Source of the DNA: Sphingosinicella sp963974575 | Lineage (GTDB): Bacteria > Pseudomonadota > Alphaproteobacteria > Sphingomonadales > Sphingomonadaceae | Length of the DNA stretch: 64,000 nucleotides | NCBI RefSeq assembly: GCF_963974575.1 | Contig: NZ_CAXBBQ010000001.1 | Location: forward strand, 434,001-498,000 | Direction of reading: 5' to 3' | Shown: positions 7,304 to 15,976 of the stretch, in pieces | Layout: each line of letters opens with the position of its first letter | How positions within the stretch are numbered: position 1 is the stretch's first letter | Made by a program: the position numbers and the translations under genes | Notes under the pieces: generated by a model | Told to the model about the DNA's origin: nothing | The model's database searches: none | Seen by the model: the letters and a program-made list of their open reading frames with translations, nothing else

Positions 7304-8929
7304 ATGCTGGGTTTGATGCAGGCGAGCCCGCTGCTCATCAGCGGGCTGCTCAGCCACGCCGCCGCCGCGCACGGCAAGCGGCCGATCGTGTCGCGACTGG
7401 TCGATGAACCGGTGTGGCGCTACGATTATGCCGGTCTCGCCGCGCGTACGGCGCGCGGCGCGCATTTGCTGCGCGGCATGGGCGTGGCGCCCGGCGACCG
7501 GATCAGCTCGCTCGGCTGGAACACGCATCGCCATATGGAGCTGATGTTCGCCGCGCCCGGCATCGGCGCCGTGCTGCACACAGCGAACCCACGTCTCACC
7601 GACGAGCAGATCGCCTACACGATCGAGCACGCTGGCAGTTCGATCCTGTTCTATGAACGCAGCTTCGCCGATCTCGCCGAACGACTGGCGCCGCTGTTGC
7701 CGCAGCTCACCCGCTTCGTAATGCTGAGCGACGCAGAGCATACGATTCCCGGCAGCGTTGGTGCGGAATCGTGGGAAACGCTGATCGCCGATCAGCCCGA
7801 TACGATCGACTGGCCGCGCCTCGACGAGAACGCGGCGGCGTTCCTTTGCTACACCTCGGGCACCACGGGCCATCCAAAGGGTGTCGTCTATAGCCACCGC
7901 TCGACCGTGCTTCACGCGATGGCGGCGAGTCTGCCCTCGGCGTTCGGGCTCGATGTGTTCGATTGCATCATGCCCTGCAGCAGCTTCTACCACGCGACCG
8001 GCTGGGGGCTGCCCTTCGCGGGTGCGCTGAGCGGCTGCGCGTTCGCGCTGCCCTGCGACCGCATGGACCCGGCGAGCCTGCATGAACTCGTCCTCAATGA
8101 AGGCGTCACCTTCTCGGGCGGCGTGCCGACGATCTGGACGATGTATCTCGATTATCTCCAGCGCACCGGCGGCACTGCCGGCAAGCTGCAGCGGCTGGTG
8201 ATCGGCGGCTCCGCCGTGCCGCGTGCGATGGCGGAGGCCTATTCGCGCACCTACGGCGTCAAGGTGCTGCAGCTCTGGGGCATGACCGAACTCAATCCGC
8301 TCGGCGTCGTCGCGACGCCGACGCCCGCGCTTGCCGAAGGCGGCGCGGATCATGTCGACGATATCATCTGGACGCGGCAGGGCCGGATGCAGTTCGGTGT
8401 CGAGCTGCGCATCACCGACGAGGAAAACCGCGTCCTCCCGCACGACGGCGAGACCTCCGGCGCGCTCAAGGTGCGCGGCCCGTGGACCATTGAACGCTAC
8501 TACCGCGCGGATGGAAGCGCGCTCGACGAAGACGGCTGGTTCGACACCGGCGATATCGCGACGATCGACGATTACGGTTTCATGCGCATCACCGACCGCG
8601 CGAAGGACGTCATCAAGTCAGGCGGCGAGTGGGTCAGCTCGATCGACATCGAGAATATCGCCGTCGGCTTCCCGGGCGTGAAGGTCGCGGCGGTCATCGG
8701 CGTGCATCACCCGAAGTGGGAAGAACGCCCCGTCCTCGTCCTCGATCTCTACGAGGACGCCGATGTGACCGAGGAAGCGATGCGCGCACACCTTGCCCCG
8801 GCCATCGCGAAATGGTGGATGCCGGATCGTGTCTACTTCGATGCCGTGCCGCTCACGGCGACGGGGAAGATCGACAAGAAAACGCTGCGCGCGCGCTACG
8901 TGGACTGTCTGGAAAAGCCGGCGGCCTGA
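7304..8929 (+). CDS. AMP-dependent acyl-CoA synthetase (AlkK/FadD-like)
   Basis: About 541 residues from ATG 7304; another ATG at 7316 is possible, as the G-run before 7304 suits neither perfectly. Adenylate-forming motifs: CYTSGTTGHPKGV near residue 185, LWGMTE near 328, and the C-terminal TGDIATID, ITDRAKDVIKSGGEW and TATGKIDKK. The class makes medium/long-chain or aryl-alkyl acyl-CoA esters. It is coupled to the cupin gene and shares its divergent operator. Its 3' end faces the PEP-CTERM gene. Confidence 0.85.
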   Translation: MLGLMQASPLLISGLLSHAAAAHGKRPIVSRLVDEPVWRYDYAGLAARTARGAHLLRGMGVAPGDRISSLGWNTHRHMELMFAAPGIGAVLHTANPRLTDEQIAYTIEHAGSSILFYERSFADLAERLAPLLPQLTRFVMLSDAEHTIPGSVGAESWETLIADQPDTIDWPRLDENAAAFLCYTSGTTGHPKGVVYSHRSTVLHAMAASLPSAFGLDVFDCIMPCSSFYHATGWGLPFAGALSGCAFALPCDRMDPASLHELVLNEGVTFSGGVPTIWTMYLDYLQRTGGTAGKLQRLVIGGSAVPRAMAEAYSRTYGVKVLQLWGMTELNPLGVVATPTPALAEGGADHVDDIIWTRQGRMQFGVELRITDEENRVLPHDGETSGALKVRGPWTIERYYRADGSALDEDGWFDTGDIATIDDYGFMRITDRAKDVIKSGGEWVSSIDIENIAVGFPGVKVAAVIGVHHPKWEERPVLVLDLYEDADVTEEAMRAHLAPAIAKWWMPDRVYFDAVPLTATGKIDKKTLRARYVDCLEKPAA

Positions 8930-8936
8930 ACGGGCC

Positions 8937-9620
8937 TCAGACCCTGCTGCGGCGTCTCAACGCAAACCCTGTCAGCCCAAGGCCGAAAAGCGCGAGGGTG
9001 GCGGGCTCCGGGACGGTCTCAATCACGATGCGCATATCCGAAAGCCCGATGATCGTGTCGGCATAATTGTCGGTCGCAAACTGTATCCCGAGAAAGTCCG
9101 TTTTCTCCTTCAACATCGTATTCAGCAACGCTGTGATGTCGAAGACGCCGTCGAGCCCGTAGGAACCATCGTCGTCATTCCATTCCATTCCAAAGGAGTA
9201 GATTTCCGACTTTCCTGCTGGTGTATAATCGCCGAGCGTTGTGACGCCGTCTCCCGTGTAGGCGAAAATGCAGTTTTGAGAATTGCCATCGCCGTATTGG
9301 TCATATGCGCTGAATCTCAGCGTGGCGTTCTTCACCTTCTTTTTGAAGGTGGAAATATCAAACTCGAAGCTAGCGCGTTTATCATCGACGTAGAAGTAAC
9401 CGCCCATGTTGCCGATCTCGCCGGAATTCGACGTACCAGCGCTCCATACCACCGGGCCCGGCCGCACCGTGTTACAGTTGTCACCATTTTCAGGATCGTA
9501 GCCCTCTTCGGGCACGTCTCCGACAAACCATCCGGAAACGGCGGGGCTCAATGTGACTGACTTTGCAATCGCTGGTGAAGCAGCACACACGACAATCCCA
9601 GCGCAGAACAGTAAACGCAT
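8937..9620 (-). CDS. Exported PEP-CTERM protein
   Basis: 227 residues. An N-terminal signal peptide (about 1-19, ending AIA) and a C-terminal PEP-CTERM tail: VPEPATLALFGLGL, then a hydrophobic stretch and RRRSRV. PEP-CTERM proteins are processed by an exosortase and tied to exopolysaccharide. The middle is a beta-rich domain with a YVDDKRASFEFDI segment and no catalytic motif I recognise. It is monocistronic and convergent with the synthetase gene. Its Shine-Dalgarno is buried in a hairpin (9628-9647). Confidence 0.85.
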   Translation of the reverse strand: MRLLFCAGIVVCAASPAIAKSVTLSPAVSGWFVGDVPEEGYDPENGDNCNTVRPGPVVWSAGTSNSGEIGNMGGYFYVDDKRASFEFDISTFKKKVKNATLRFSAYDQYGDGNSQNCIFAYTGDGVTTLGDYTPAGKSEIYSFGMEWNDDDGSYGLDGVFDITALLNTMLKEKTDFLGIQFATDNYADTIIGLSDMRIVIETVPEPATLALFGLGLTGFALRRRSRV

Positions 9621-9627
9621 AGAAAGT

Positions 9628-9647
9628 CCTCCCTGTTGCGAGGGAGG
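9628..9647 (-). promoter_or_regulatory. Hairpin enclosing the Shine-Dalgarno of the PEP-CTERM gene
   Basis: On the minus strand the leader reads CCTCCCT-CGCAAC-AGGGAGG, a perfect 7-bp stem with a 6-base loop. The right arm AGGGAGG is the ribosome-binding site, seven bases before the ATG at 9620. The fold would hide it, as in RNA thermometers or other translational switches. The stem is seen; the function is inferred. Confidence 0.5.
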
Positions 9648-9723
9648 CTATGGTTAACGTGCCGTTGCGGCAACGATTCGATTTAGGCGTTACCCTGATG
9701 CAGCCCGCGAGGACGCTTACCCA

Positions 9724-10803
9724 TCACGCGTCGTAGTCGACCGCCACGTTGTCGGTCAGCGGTACGGCCTGGCAGGTGAGGATGTAGCCCTGCGCGACCT
9801 CTTCGGGGGAGAGACCGTAGTTCGCCTTCATGTGCACCTTGCCGTCGATCAGCTTGGCGCGGCAGGTGGCGCAGACGCCCGCCTTGCAGGCGAACGGGGT
9901 TTGTAGCCCGGCGGCGCGCGCGTTTTCGAGGATGCTGCCCTGCGCGCTGTCGAAGGTGATGCGGCGGCGGCGCCCTTCCAGCGTCACCTCGACCTTGCGG
10001 CCTTCGGCTTCGCGCTCAAGCTCGCGCTCGACGGCGGCCTGTTCGGCGGTCGGGCGGTCGATCGTGAAGCGCTCGACCTTGATGCGGTCAGCGGGAACGC
10101 CTGCGGCGGTGAGCGCGGTTTCCACGGCGTCCATCATTGGCCCCGGACCGCAGATGAACGCTGCATCGACGTCGTCGGCGTCGATGAGGCCGCCGAGAAG
10201 TTCGGTGAGCTTCGCCGAATCGAGGCGGCCATTGAAAAGCGCGATGTCCTCGTCGTCTTCGTCTTCAAGGAAGTGGTAGGCTTCGAGCCGGTCGAGGAAG
10301 CGGTCCTTGAGCGCGGCGATCTCTTCCAGGAACATGATCTCGTTGCTGGCGCGGTTGCCGTAGAACAGGGTGAAACGGCTCTTCGGCTCTTCGAGAAGCG
10401 TGGTTTTGAGGAGCGAGAGCACGGGCGTGATGCCTGATCCGCCTGCGAAGCCCACGTAATGCTTCTGCGCGTTCGCATCGAAATCCCACGAGAAGCTGCC
10501 ATGCGGCGGCATCACCTCGATCGTGTCGCCCGCGGCGAGCGCGGTGTTCGCCCAGCGTGAGAAGCGGCCGTCGGAGATCGCCTTGATCGCGACGCGAAGC
10601 TGGCCCTCGTGCGGCGCGACGCAGAGCGAATAGTTGCGGCGCAGATCCTCGCCATTGATGTCGGCGCGCAGCGTGATGTGCTGGCCGGCGCGGAAGGCGA
10701 AGGCGTCGCGTTCGGCTTCAGGCACGTCGAACAGGATCGAGACGGCGCTCGGCGTTTCGCGGCGGACTTCGGCGATTTTCAGCGTGTGGAAATGCGTGGA
10801 CAT
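9724..10803 (-). CDS. paaE: Phenylacetyl-CoA 1,2-epoxidase reductase subunit PaaE
   Basis: 359 residues. FNR-like FAD domain (RNYS at 56-59), NAD-binding GGSGITP at 121-127, then a C-terminal plant-type 2Fe-2S ferredoxin domain with Cys306, Cys311, Cys314 and Cys344. It passes NADPH electrons to the PaaABC oxygenase, which epoxidises phenylacetyl-CoA. Last gene of paaABCDE, 8 bp behind paaD. Length and domain order are normal. Confidence 0.95.
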   Translation of the reverse strand: MSTHFHTLKIAEVRRETPSAVSILFDVPEAERDAFAFRAGQHITLRADINGEDLRRNYSLCVAPHEGQLRVAIKAISDGRFSRWANTALAAGDTIEVMPPHGSFSWDFDANAQKHYVGFAGGSGITPVLSLLKTTLLEEPKSRFTLFYGNRASNEIMFLEEIAALKDRFLDRLEAYHFLEDEDDEDIALFNGRLDSAKLTELLGGLIDADDVDAAFICGPGPMMDAVETALTAAGVPADRIKVERFTIDRPTAEQAAVERELEREAEGRKVEVTLEGRRRRITFDSAQGSILENARAAGLQTPFACKAGVCATCRAKLIDGKVHMKANYGLSPEEVAQGYILTCQAVPLTDNVAVDYDA

Positions 10804-10811
10804 TCAGGGCC

Positions 10812-11279
10812 TCAATGGCATTTGAAACGATCGAAGGGTTCCCGGCAGCTGTCGCACTGCCAGAGCGCCTTGCAGGGGGTGGAACCGAACCGACTGACCT
10901 CGTGCGTCTGTTTCGATCCGCAGCGGGGGCAGGTGGCCGGTTGGCTGTTGAGCGCGGTGCTCGCGGGCGGTGGATCGATCCCGTAAGCGCGCAGTTTCTC
11001 GCGGCCGTCTTCGGTGATCCACGCCGTCGTCCACGGCGGCGACAGCCGGGTTTCGATGGCGACATCCTGCATCCCCGCCGCGTCCAGCGCCTCGCGCACG
11101 GCGAGCTGGATGTAGGCGGTCGCCGGGCAACCCGTGTACGTTGGCGTGATCAGCACGCGCGCCGGTTCGGCATCGGTGAGCACATCGCGCACGATGCCGA
11201 GATCGACGAGCGATACCGCCGGAATCTCGGGATCGGGCACGGAGGCAAGCACGGCCATGATGGCGCGCGCGTCGTTCAC
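10812..11279 (-). CDS. paaD: Phenylacetyl-CoA epoxidase assembly protein PaaD
   Basis: 155 residues. An N-terminal DUF59 (MIP18-like) domain with DPEIPAVSLVDLG and TYTGCPA, and a C-terminal zinc-ribbon-like pair (CPRCGSK and CDSC). PaaD is thought to help Fe-S or diiron maturation of the epoxidase. The start overlaps the stop of paaC in an ATGA-type junction, so translation is probably coupled. Confidence 0.93.
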   Translation of the reverse strand: MNDARAIMAVLASVPDPEIPAVSLVDLGIVRDVLTDAEPARVLITPTYTGCPATAYIQLAVREALDAAGMQDVAIETRLSPPWTTAWITEDGREKLRAYGIDPPPASTALNSQPATCPRCGSKQTHEVSRFGSTPCKALWQCDSCREPFDRFKCH

Positions 11280-12028
11280 CAGACGGCTTCCGGGTAGGTG
11301 CGCGGAATATGCTGCATCACGGCGAGCATGTGTCCGAGATGTTCCGAATGATGGCCCTTGCGGCCGCCGACGATGGGGCGCGGCAGCTTCATTTCAGGCA
11401 GGCCTGCCTCGGCGAGCACCGCCGCGACGCGCGCCTCGAACACCGGACGCAGAGCGGCAGGATCGACCGCGATGCCTTCCGCGACGAGCGCGTCGGTGAC
11501 GGCATCGGTCTGGAACAGCTCGTCGACGAAGCGCCAGTGCCAGTCGAGGCCATCGATCATGCGCGTCCGGCTCTCTTCGGTGCCGTCGCCGAGACGGATC
11601 ACCCACTCCGCCGCGAGATCGGCGTGATAAGCGACCTCCTTCACGGCCTTGGCGGCGATTTCAGCAAGGCGCCCGTCCTTCGAAAGCGCGAGCTTGTCGA
11701 ACAGCGCCTTCTGCCATGTCGAAAACAGGAACTGCCGGGCGATGGTGCGTCCGAAGTCACCGTTCGGCTGCTCGACCATCAGGCAGTTGGTCCATGCGAG
11801 CACGTCGCGGTGGAAGGCGAGGCGGTCCGCATCACGGCCCTTGCCTTCGACTTCGCCGGCATAGCCGAGGAACAGTTGCGCCTGCCCGACGAGATCGAGC
11901 GCGACGTTGGCGAGCGAAAGATCGACCTCGATGGTCGGCGCATGGCCGCACCATTCGGAAAGCCGCTGCCCGAGCACGAGGCTGTCGTCGCCGAGACGCA
12001 GCGCGTATGTGAAAAGCGCGTTTTCCAT
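11276..12028 (-). CDS. paaC: Phenylacetyl-CoA epoxidase structural subunit PaaC
   Basis: 250 residues, helical ferritin-like fold with FTYALRLGDDSLVLGQRLSEW and the DLVGQAQ segment diagnostic of PaaC. It is the non-catalytic partner of PaaA in the (PaaAC)2 core. ATG 12028 shares one base with the paaB stop (TGATG); a GTG one codon upstream is also possible. Co-transcribed with paaA, B, D and E. Confidence 0.95.
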   Translation of the reverse strand: MENALFTYALRLGDDSLVLGQRLSEWCGHAPTIEVDLSLANVALDLVGQAQLFLGYAGEVEGKGRDADRLAFHRDVLAWTNCLMVEQPNGDFGRTIARQFLFSTWQKALFDKLALSKDGRLAEIAAKAVKEVAYHADLAAEWVIRLGDGTEESRTRMIDGLDWHWRFVDELFQTDAVTDALVAEGIAVDPAALRPVFEARVAAVLAEAGLPEMKLPRPIVGGRKGHHSEHLGHMLAVMQHIPRTYPEAVW

Positions 12029-12312
12029 CACATGTGCTTCACAGCATCGGGGAGTTCGTAAAACGTCGGGTGACGATAAATCTTCGTCTCCGCCGGTTCG
12101 AACATCGGCCCGGCCTGTTCGGGGTCAGACGCGGCGATGTCCGACGAGCGCACCACCCATAGGCTGACGCCTTCCATGCGGCGCGTGTAGGTATCCCGCG
12201 CGTGGCGGAGCGCGATCGTCGCGTCGGGCGCGTGCACCGAGCCGGCATGGCGGTGCGAAAGCCCGCCGCGTGCACGCACAAACACTTCCCAGAGAGGCCA
12301 ATCGGTCTTCAT
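12028..12312 (-). CDS. paaB: Phenylacetyl-CoA epoxidase subunit PaaB
   Basis: 94 residues, full length for the family. WPLWEVFVRARGGLSHRHAGSVHAPD is the typical N-terminal PaaB block. PaaB bridges epoxidase heterodimers and is needed for activity in vivo. It lies 14 bp behind paaA. Confidence 0.95.
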   Translation of the reverse strand: MKTDWPLWEVFVRARGGLSHRHAGSVHAPDATIALRHARDTYTRRMEGVSLWVVRSSDIAASDPEQAGPMFEPAETKIYRHPTFYELPDAVKHM

Positions 12313-12326
12313 GTCTTGTCTTTCCT

Positions 12327-13313
<987 letters not shown>

Positions 13314-13348
13314 GGGGGCGCTCCTTCCTCCCTGCGAGTCCTATAATA

Positions 13349-13368
13349 AATCGACCGATCGATCAATT
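13349..13368. promoter_or_regulatory. TetR-type operator upstream of paaA
   Basis: An imperfect 20-bp palindrome centred on CGATCG, with 8 of 10 base pairs symmetric (AAT-GA around CGATCG and TC-ATT). It lies in the 70-bp gap between paaJ and paaA. Very similar sites occur at 19942-19961 and in the 36.0-36.3 kb divergent promoter. PaaR-like TetR repressors of paa genes are known in other bacteria; the actual protein here is inferred. Confidence 0.5.
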
Positions 13369-13383
13369 ATTATTTCTGGTCCG

Positions 13384-14586
13384 TCAAACGCGCTCGATCA
13401 GCAGGGCAATGCCTTGCCCCACGCCGATGCACATCGTGGCGAGGCCGTAGCGCCCGCCGCGATTCCTGAGTTCGATCGCCGCGGTCATCGCGAGCCGCGC
13501 GCCCGACATGCCGAGCGGGTGGCCGAGTGCGATGGCGCCGCCATTCGGGTTCACGTGCGCGGCGTCGTCGGGCAGCCCGAGCTGGCGCAGCACGGCAAGG
13601 CCCTGCGCGGCGAAGGCTTCGTTCAGCTCGACCACATCGATGTCGCCAATCGACACGCCGGTGCGGGCGAGCAGCTTCTTCGTGGCGGGGGCGGGGCCGA
13701 TGCCCATGATGCGCGGTGGTACGCCTGCGACGGCACCGCCGACGATGCGCGCGATGGGCGTCAGGCCGTGCCGTACGGCGGCGGCTTCGCTCGCGATCAG
13801 CAGCGCGGCAGCGCCGTCGTTGACGCCGCTGGCATTGCCTGCCGTGATCGTGCCGTCCGCCCGCACGATCGGCCGCAGCTTGCCGAGCGTTTCCATGCTC
13901 GTCTCACGCGGATGCTCATCGCGGTCGACGACGATGGGATCGCCCTTCTTGCGCGCGATCGTGACCGGCACGATCTCCTGCGCGAAGCGTCCGTTGGCCT
14001 GCGCGGCGGCTGCGCGGCGCTGGCTTTCGACCGCGAACCGGTCCTGATCCTCGCGCGAGATGCCGAACTCATCTGCGACGTTCTCGGCCGTCTCGGGCAT
14101 CGAATCGACGCCGAAGCCCGCCTTCATCGCCGGGTTCACGAAGCGCCAGCCGATCGTGGTGTCGTAAACGGCATTGCTGCGCGAAAACGCGCTGTCCGCC
14201 TTCGGCATCACGAAGGGTGCGCGCGTCATGCTTTCAACGCCGCCCGCCACGATGAAATCGGCGTCTCCGCTGCGAATCGCGCGCGCGGCCATCGCCACCG
14301 CGTCGAGGCCCGAGCCGCACAGGCGGTTCAGTGTCGTGCCGGGCGCCGTCTCGCCGAGCCCGGCGAGCAGCGCTGCCATGCGCGCGACGTTGCGGTTGTC
14401 TTCGCCCGCCTGGTTGGCGCAGCCCATGATGACGTCATCGAGCGCGCCCCAATCGATGCCGGGGTTGCGCGCGGCGAGCGCCCGCAGCGGCACTGCGGCG
14501 AGGTCGTCCGGCCGGACCTCGGCGAGCGATCCGCCGTAGCGTCCGATTGCCGTGCGCGCGGCGTCGCAGATGAAAGCGTCGGTCAT
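13384..14586 (-). CDS. paaJ: 3-oxoadipyl-CoA / 3-oxo-5,6-dehydrosuberyl-CoA thiolase
   Basis: 400 residues, degradative thiolase of the PcaF/PaaJ group. The nucleophilic Cys lies in NRLCGSGLDAV; NEAFAAQ, GGAIALGHPLG and the second Cys in TMCIGVGQG complete the active site. It cleaves the beta-ketoacyl-CoAs of the phenylacetate pathway to acetyl-CoA and succinyl-CoA. The start overlaps the paaI stop by four bases. A close paralog of identical length sits in the island at 53821-55023. Confidence 0.93.
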   Translation of the reverse strand: MTDAFICDAARTAIGRYGGSLAEVRPDDLAAVPLRALAARNPGIDWGALDDVIMGCANQAGEDNRNVARMAALLAGLGETAPGTTLNRLCGSGLDAVAMAARAIRSGDADFIVAGGVESMTRAPFVMPKADSAFSRSNAVYDTTIGWRFVNPAMKAGFGVDSMPETAENVADEFGISREDQDRFAVESQRRAAAAQANGRFAQEIVPVTIARKKGDPIVVDRDEHPRETSMETLGKLRPIVRADGTITAGNASGVNDGAAALLIASEAAAVRHGLTPIARIVGGAVAGVPPRIMGIGPAPATKKLLARTGVSIGDIDVVELNEAFAAQGLAVLRQLGLPDDAAHVNPNGGAIALGHPLGMSGARLAMTAAIELRNRGGRYGLATMCIGVGQGIALLIERV

Positions 14587-15059
14587 TCCTGTTCCTCTTC
14601 GATCACGGGGCCGCCTATGGTGCGGCTCAGCCCTTGGAATTCAGCGATGATGCGGCCGTCCTCGCCGAAGACGCTGACGGCATAAACCCCTGTGCGGCCC
14701 TTCACGGCGCGCTCCTGCGCCTCGGCGACGATTCGCTCGCCCGCGCGCCCTGAATCGATGAAGCTGATGCTGGCGTGTTGCGCAACCGTCTGCACGTTGC
14801 GCGAATTGCACGCGTAGGCGAAGGCCGTGTCGGCGAGCAGGAAGATCATGCCGCCGTGCGCCATGCCGAAACCGTTGAGCGTGGCAGGCGACAGCCGCAT
14901 GGCGACGCGCGCATAGCCTGCGCATGCGGCTTCGATCTCCAGCCCCAGCGCGGGCGTCGTGCCTTCCGTCGACGCCATTGCACGCGCGATACGGAGCGCC
15001 GTATCATTGGCGGCGGATGACGCGGAGTCGGCCGGTTTCGGCGTGTCTGATTCGGGCAT
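14583..15059 (-). CDS. paaI: Phenylacetate-pathway thioesterase PaaI
   Basis: 158 residues from ATG 15059; an upstream TTG at 15095 would extend it by 12 residues into the operator region and is less likely. Hotdog fold with the PaaI signature NGFGMAHGGMIFLLADTAFA. PaaI releases CoA from dead-end ring-hydroxylated or epoxide-derived esters. It heads a paaI-paaJ transcript and is divergent from paaG. Confidence 0.9.
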   Translation of the reverse strand: MPESDTPKPADSASSAANDTALRIARAMASTEGTTPALGLEIEAACAGYARVAMRLSPATLNGFGMAHGGMIFLLADTAFAYACNSRNVQTVAQHASISFIDSGRAGERIVAEAQERAVKGRTGVYAVSVFGEDGRIIAEFQGLSRTIGGPVIEEEQE

Positions 15060-15100
15060 GGTGACGCAAATAGCCGACGATTTCGCGCTTGCCAATAATT

Positions 15101-15114
15101 GTTCGACCGTTCAT
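15101..15114. promoter_or_regulatory. Possible TetR-type operator between paaI and paaG
   Basis: TGTTCGACCGTTCA, a weakly symmetric element sharing the CGA-CGTTC core with the perfect palindrome at 36086-36101 (9 of 14 positions). It lies in the divergent paaI/paaG promoter, 42 bp before paaI and 36 bp before paaG. Weaker than the other sites. Confidence 0.35.
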
Positions 15115-15149
15115 TCTATCATTAACGATTGCGGATGGGGAGGCTTTGC

Positions 15150-15938
15150 GTGTCTTTCGAAACGATCATTTTCGACATCAGCGAGGGCGTTGCCACGCTG
15201 ACGCTGAACCGGCCGGACAGGCTCAACAGCTTCACCGTGCAGATGCACGGCGAGGTCTCGCAGGCGCTTGATCGCACGGAGAAGGAGGGCGCACGCGCGC
15301 TGCTGCTGACGGGTGCGGGACGCGGTTTCTGCGCGGGGCAGGATCTTTCCGACCGTGCCGTCGCACCGGGAGAAAGCGCCGTCGATCTCGGCGATTCGGT
15401 CGAACGCTTCTACAATCCGCTGATCCGCCGTCTGAACACGATTCCGATGCCCGTCATCTGCGCCGTGAACGGTGTCGCGGCGGGTGCGGGCGCCAATATC
15501 GCGCTCGCCTGCGATATCGTTCTTGCGGCGAAAAGCGCCAAGTTCATTCAATCGTTTGCCGCCATCGGCCTCATCCCCGACAGCGGCGGCACGTGGGTGC
15601 TGCCGCGCCTCATCGGTCAGGCGCGCGCGCTCGGCCTCGCTATCACCGGCGAGCCGCTTTCCGCGGAACGTGCCGAGGAATGGGGCCTCATCTGGAAAAG
15701 CATCGACGACGAGGCGCTTGCCGGGGAAGCCCGCGCGCTCGCCGTCCGCCTTGCCGCCGGGCCGACACAGGGGATCGCCGCGACCCGCGCGGCCATTCGC
15801 GGTGCGTGGGCGAACACGCTCGACGAGGAACTCGCCAATGAGCGCGACCTGATGCGCCGCCTCGGCTTCTCCGCCGACTACAGGGAAGGCGTCGCCGCCT
15901 TCATGGAAAAGCGCAAACCCAAGTTTACCGGCGCCTGA
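15150..15938 (+). CDS. paaG: Ring-1,2-epoxyphenylacetyl-CoA isomerase PaaG
   Basis: 262 residues, crotonase fold. The start is GTG 15150, because GGGGAGG lies six bases before it and the protein then begins MSFETIIFDI as in the family. Oxyanion loops GRGFCAGQDLS and GVAAGAGANIALACD are intact. It converts the epoxide to the oxepin-CoA. First gene of the plus-strand paaG-paaZ pair. Confidence 0.93.
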   Translation: MSFETIIFDISEGVATLTLNRPDRLNSFTVQMHGEVSQALDRTEKEGARALLLTGAGRGFCAGQDLSDRAVAPGESAVDLGDSVERFYNPLIRRLNTIPMPVICAVNGVAAGAGANIALACDIVLAAKSAKFIQSFAAIGLIPDSGGTWVLPRLIGQARALGLAITGEPLSAERAEEWGLIWKSIDDEALAGEARALAVRLAAGPTQGIAATRAAIRGAWANTLDEELANERDLMRRLGFSADYREGVAAFMEKRKPKFTGA

Positions 15939-15976
15939 GCCGATTCCTCCCCGCCGATTTTCGGAGCCATTCCCGC

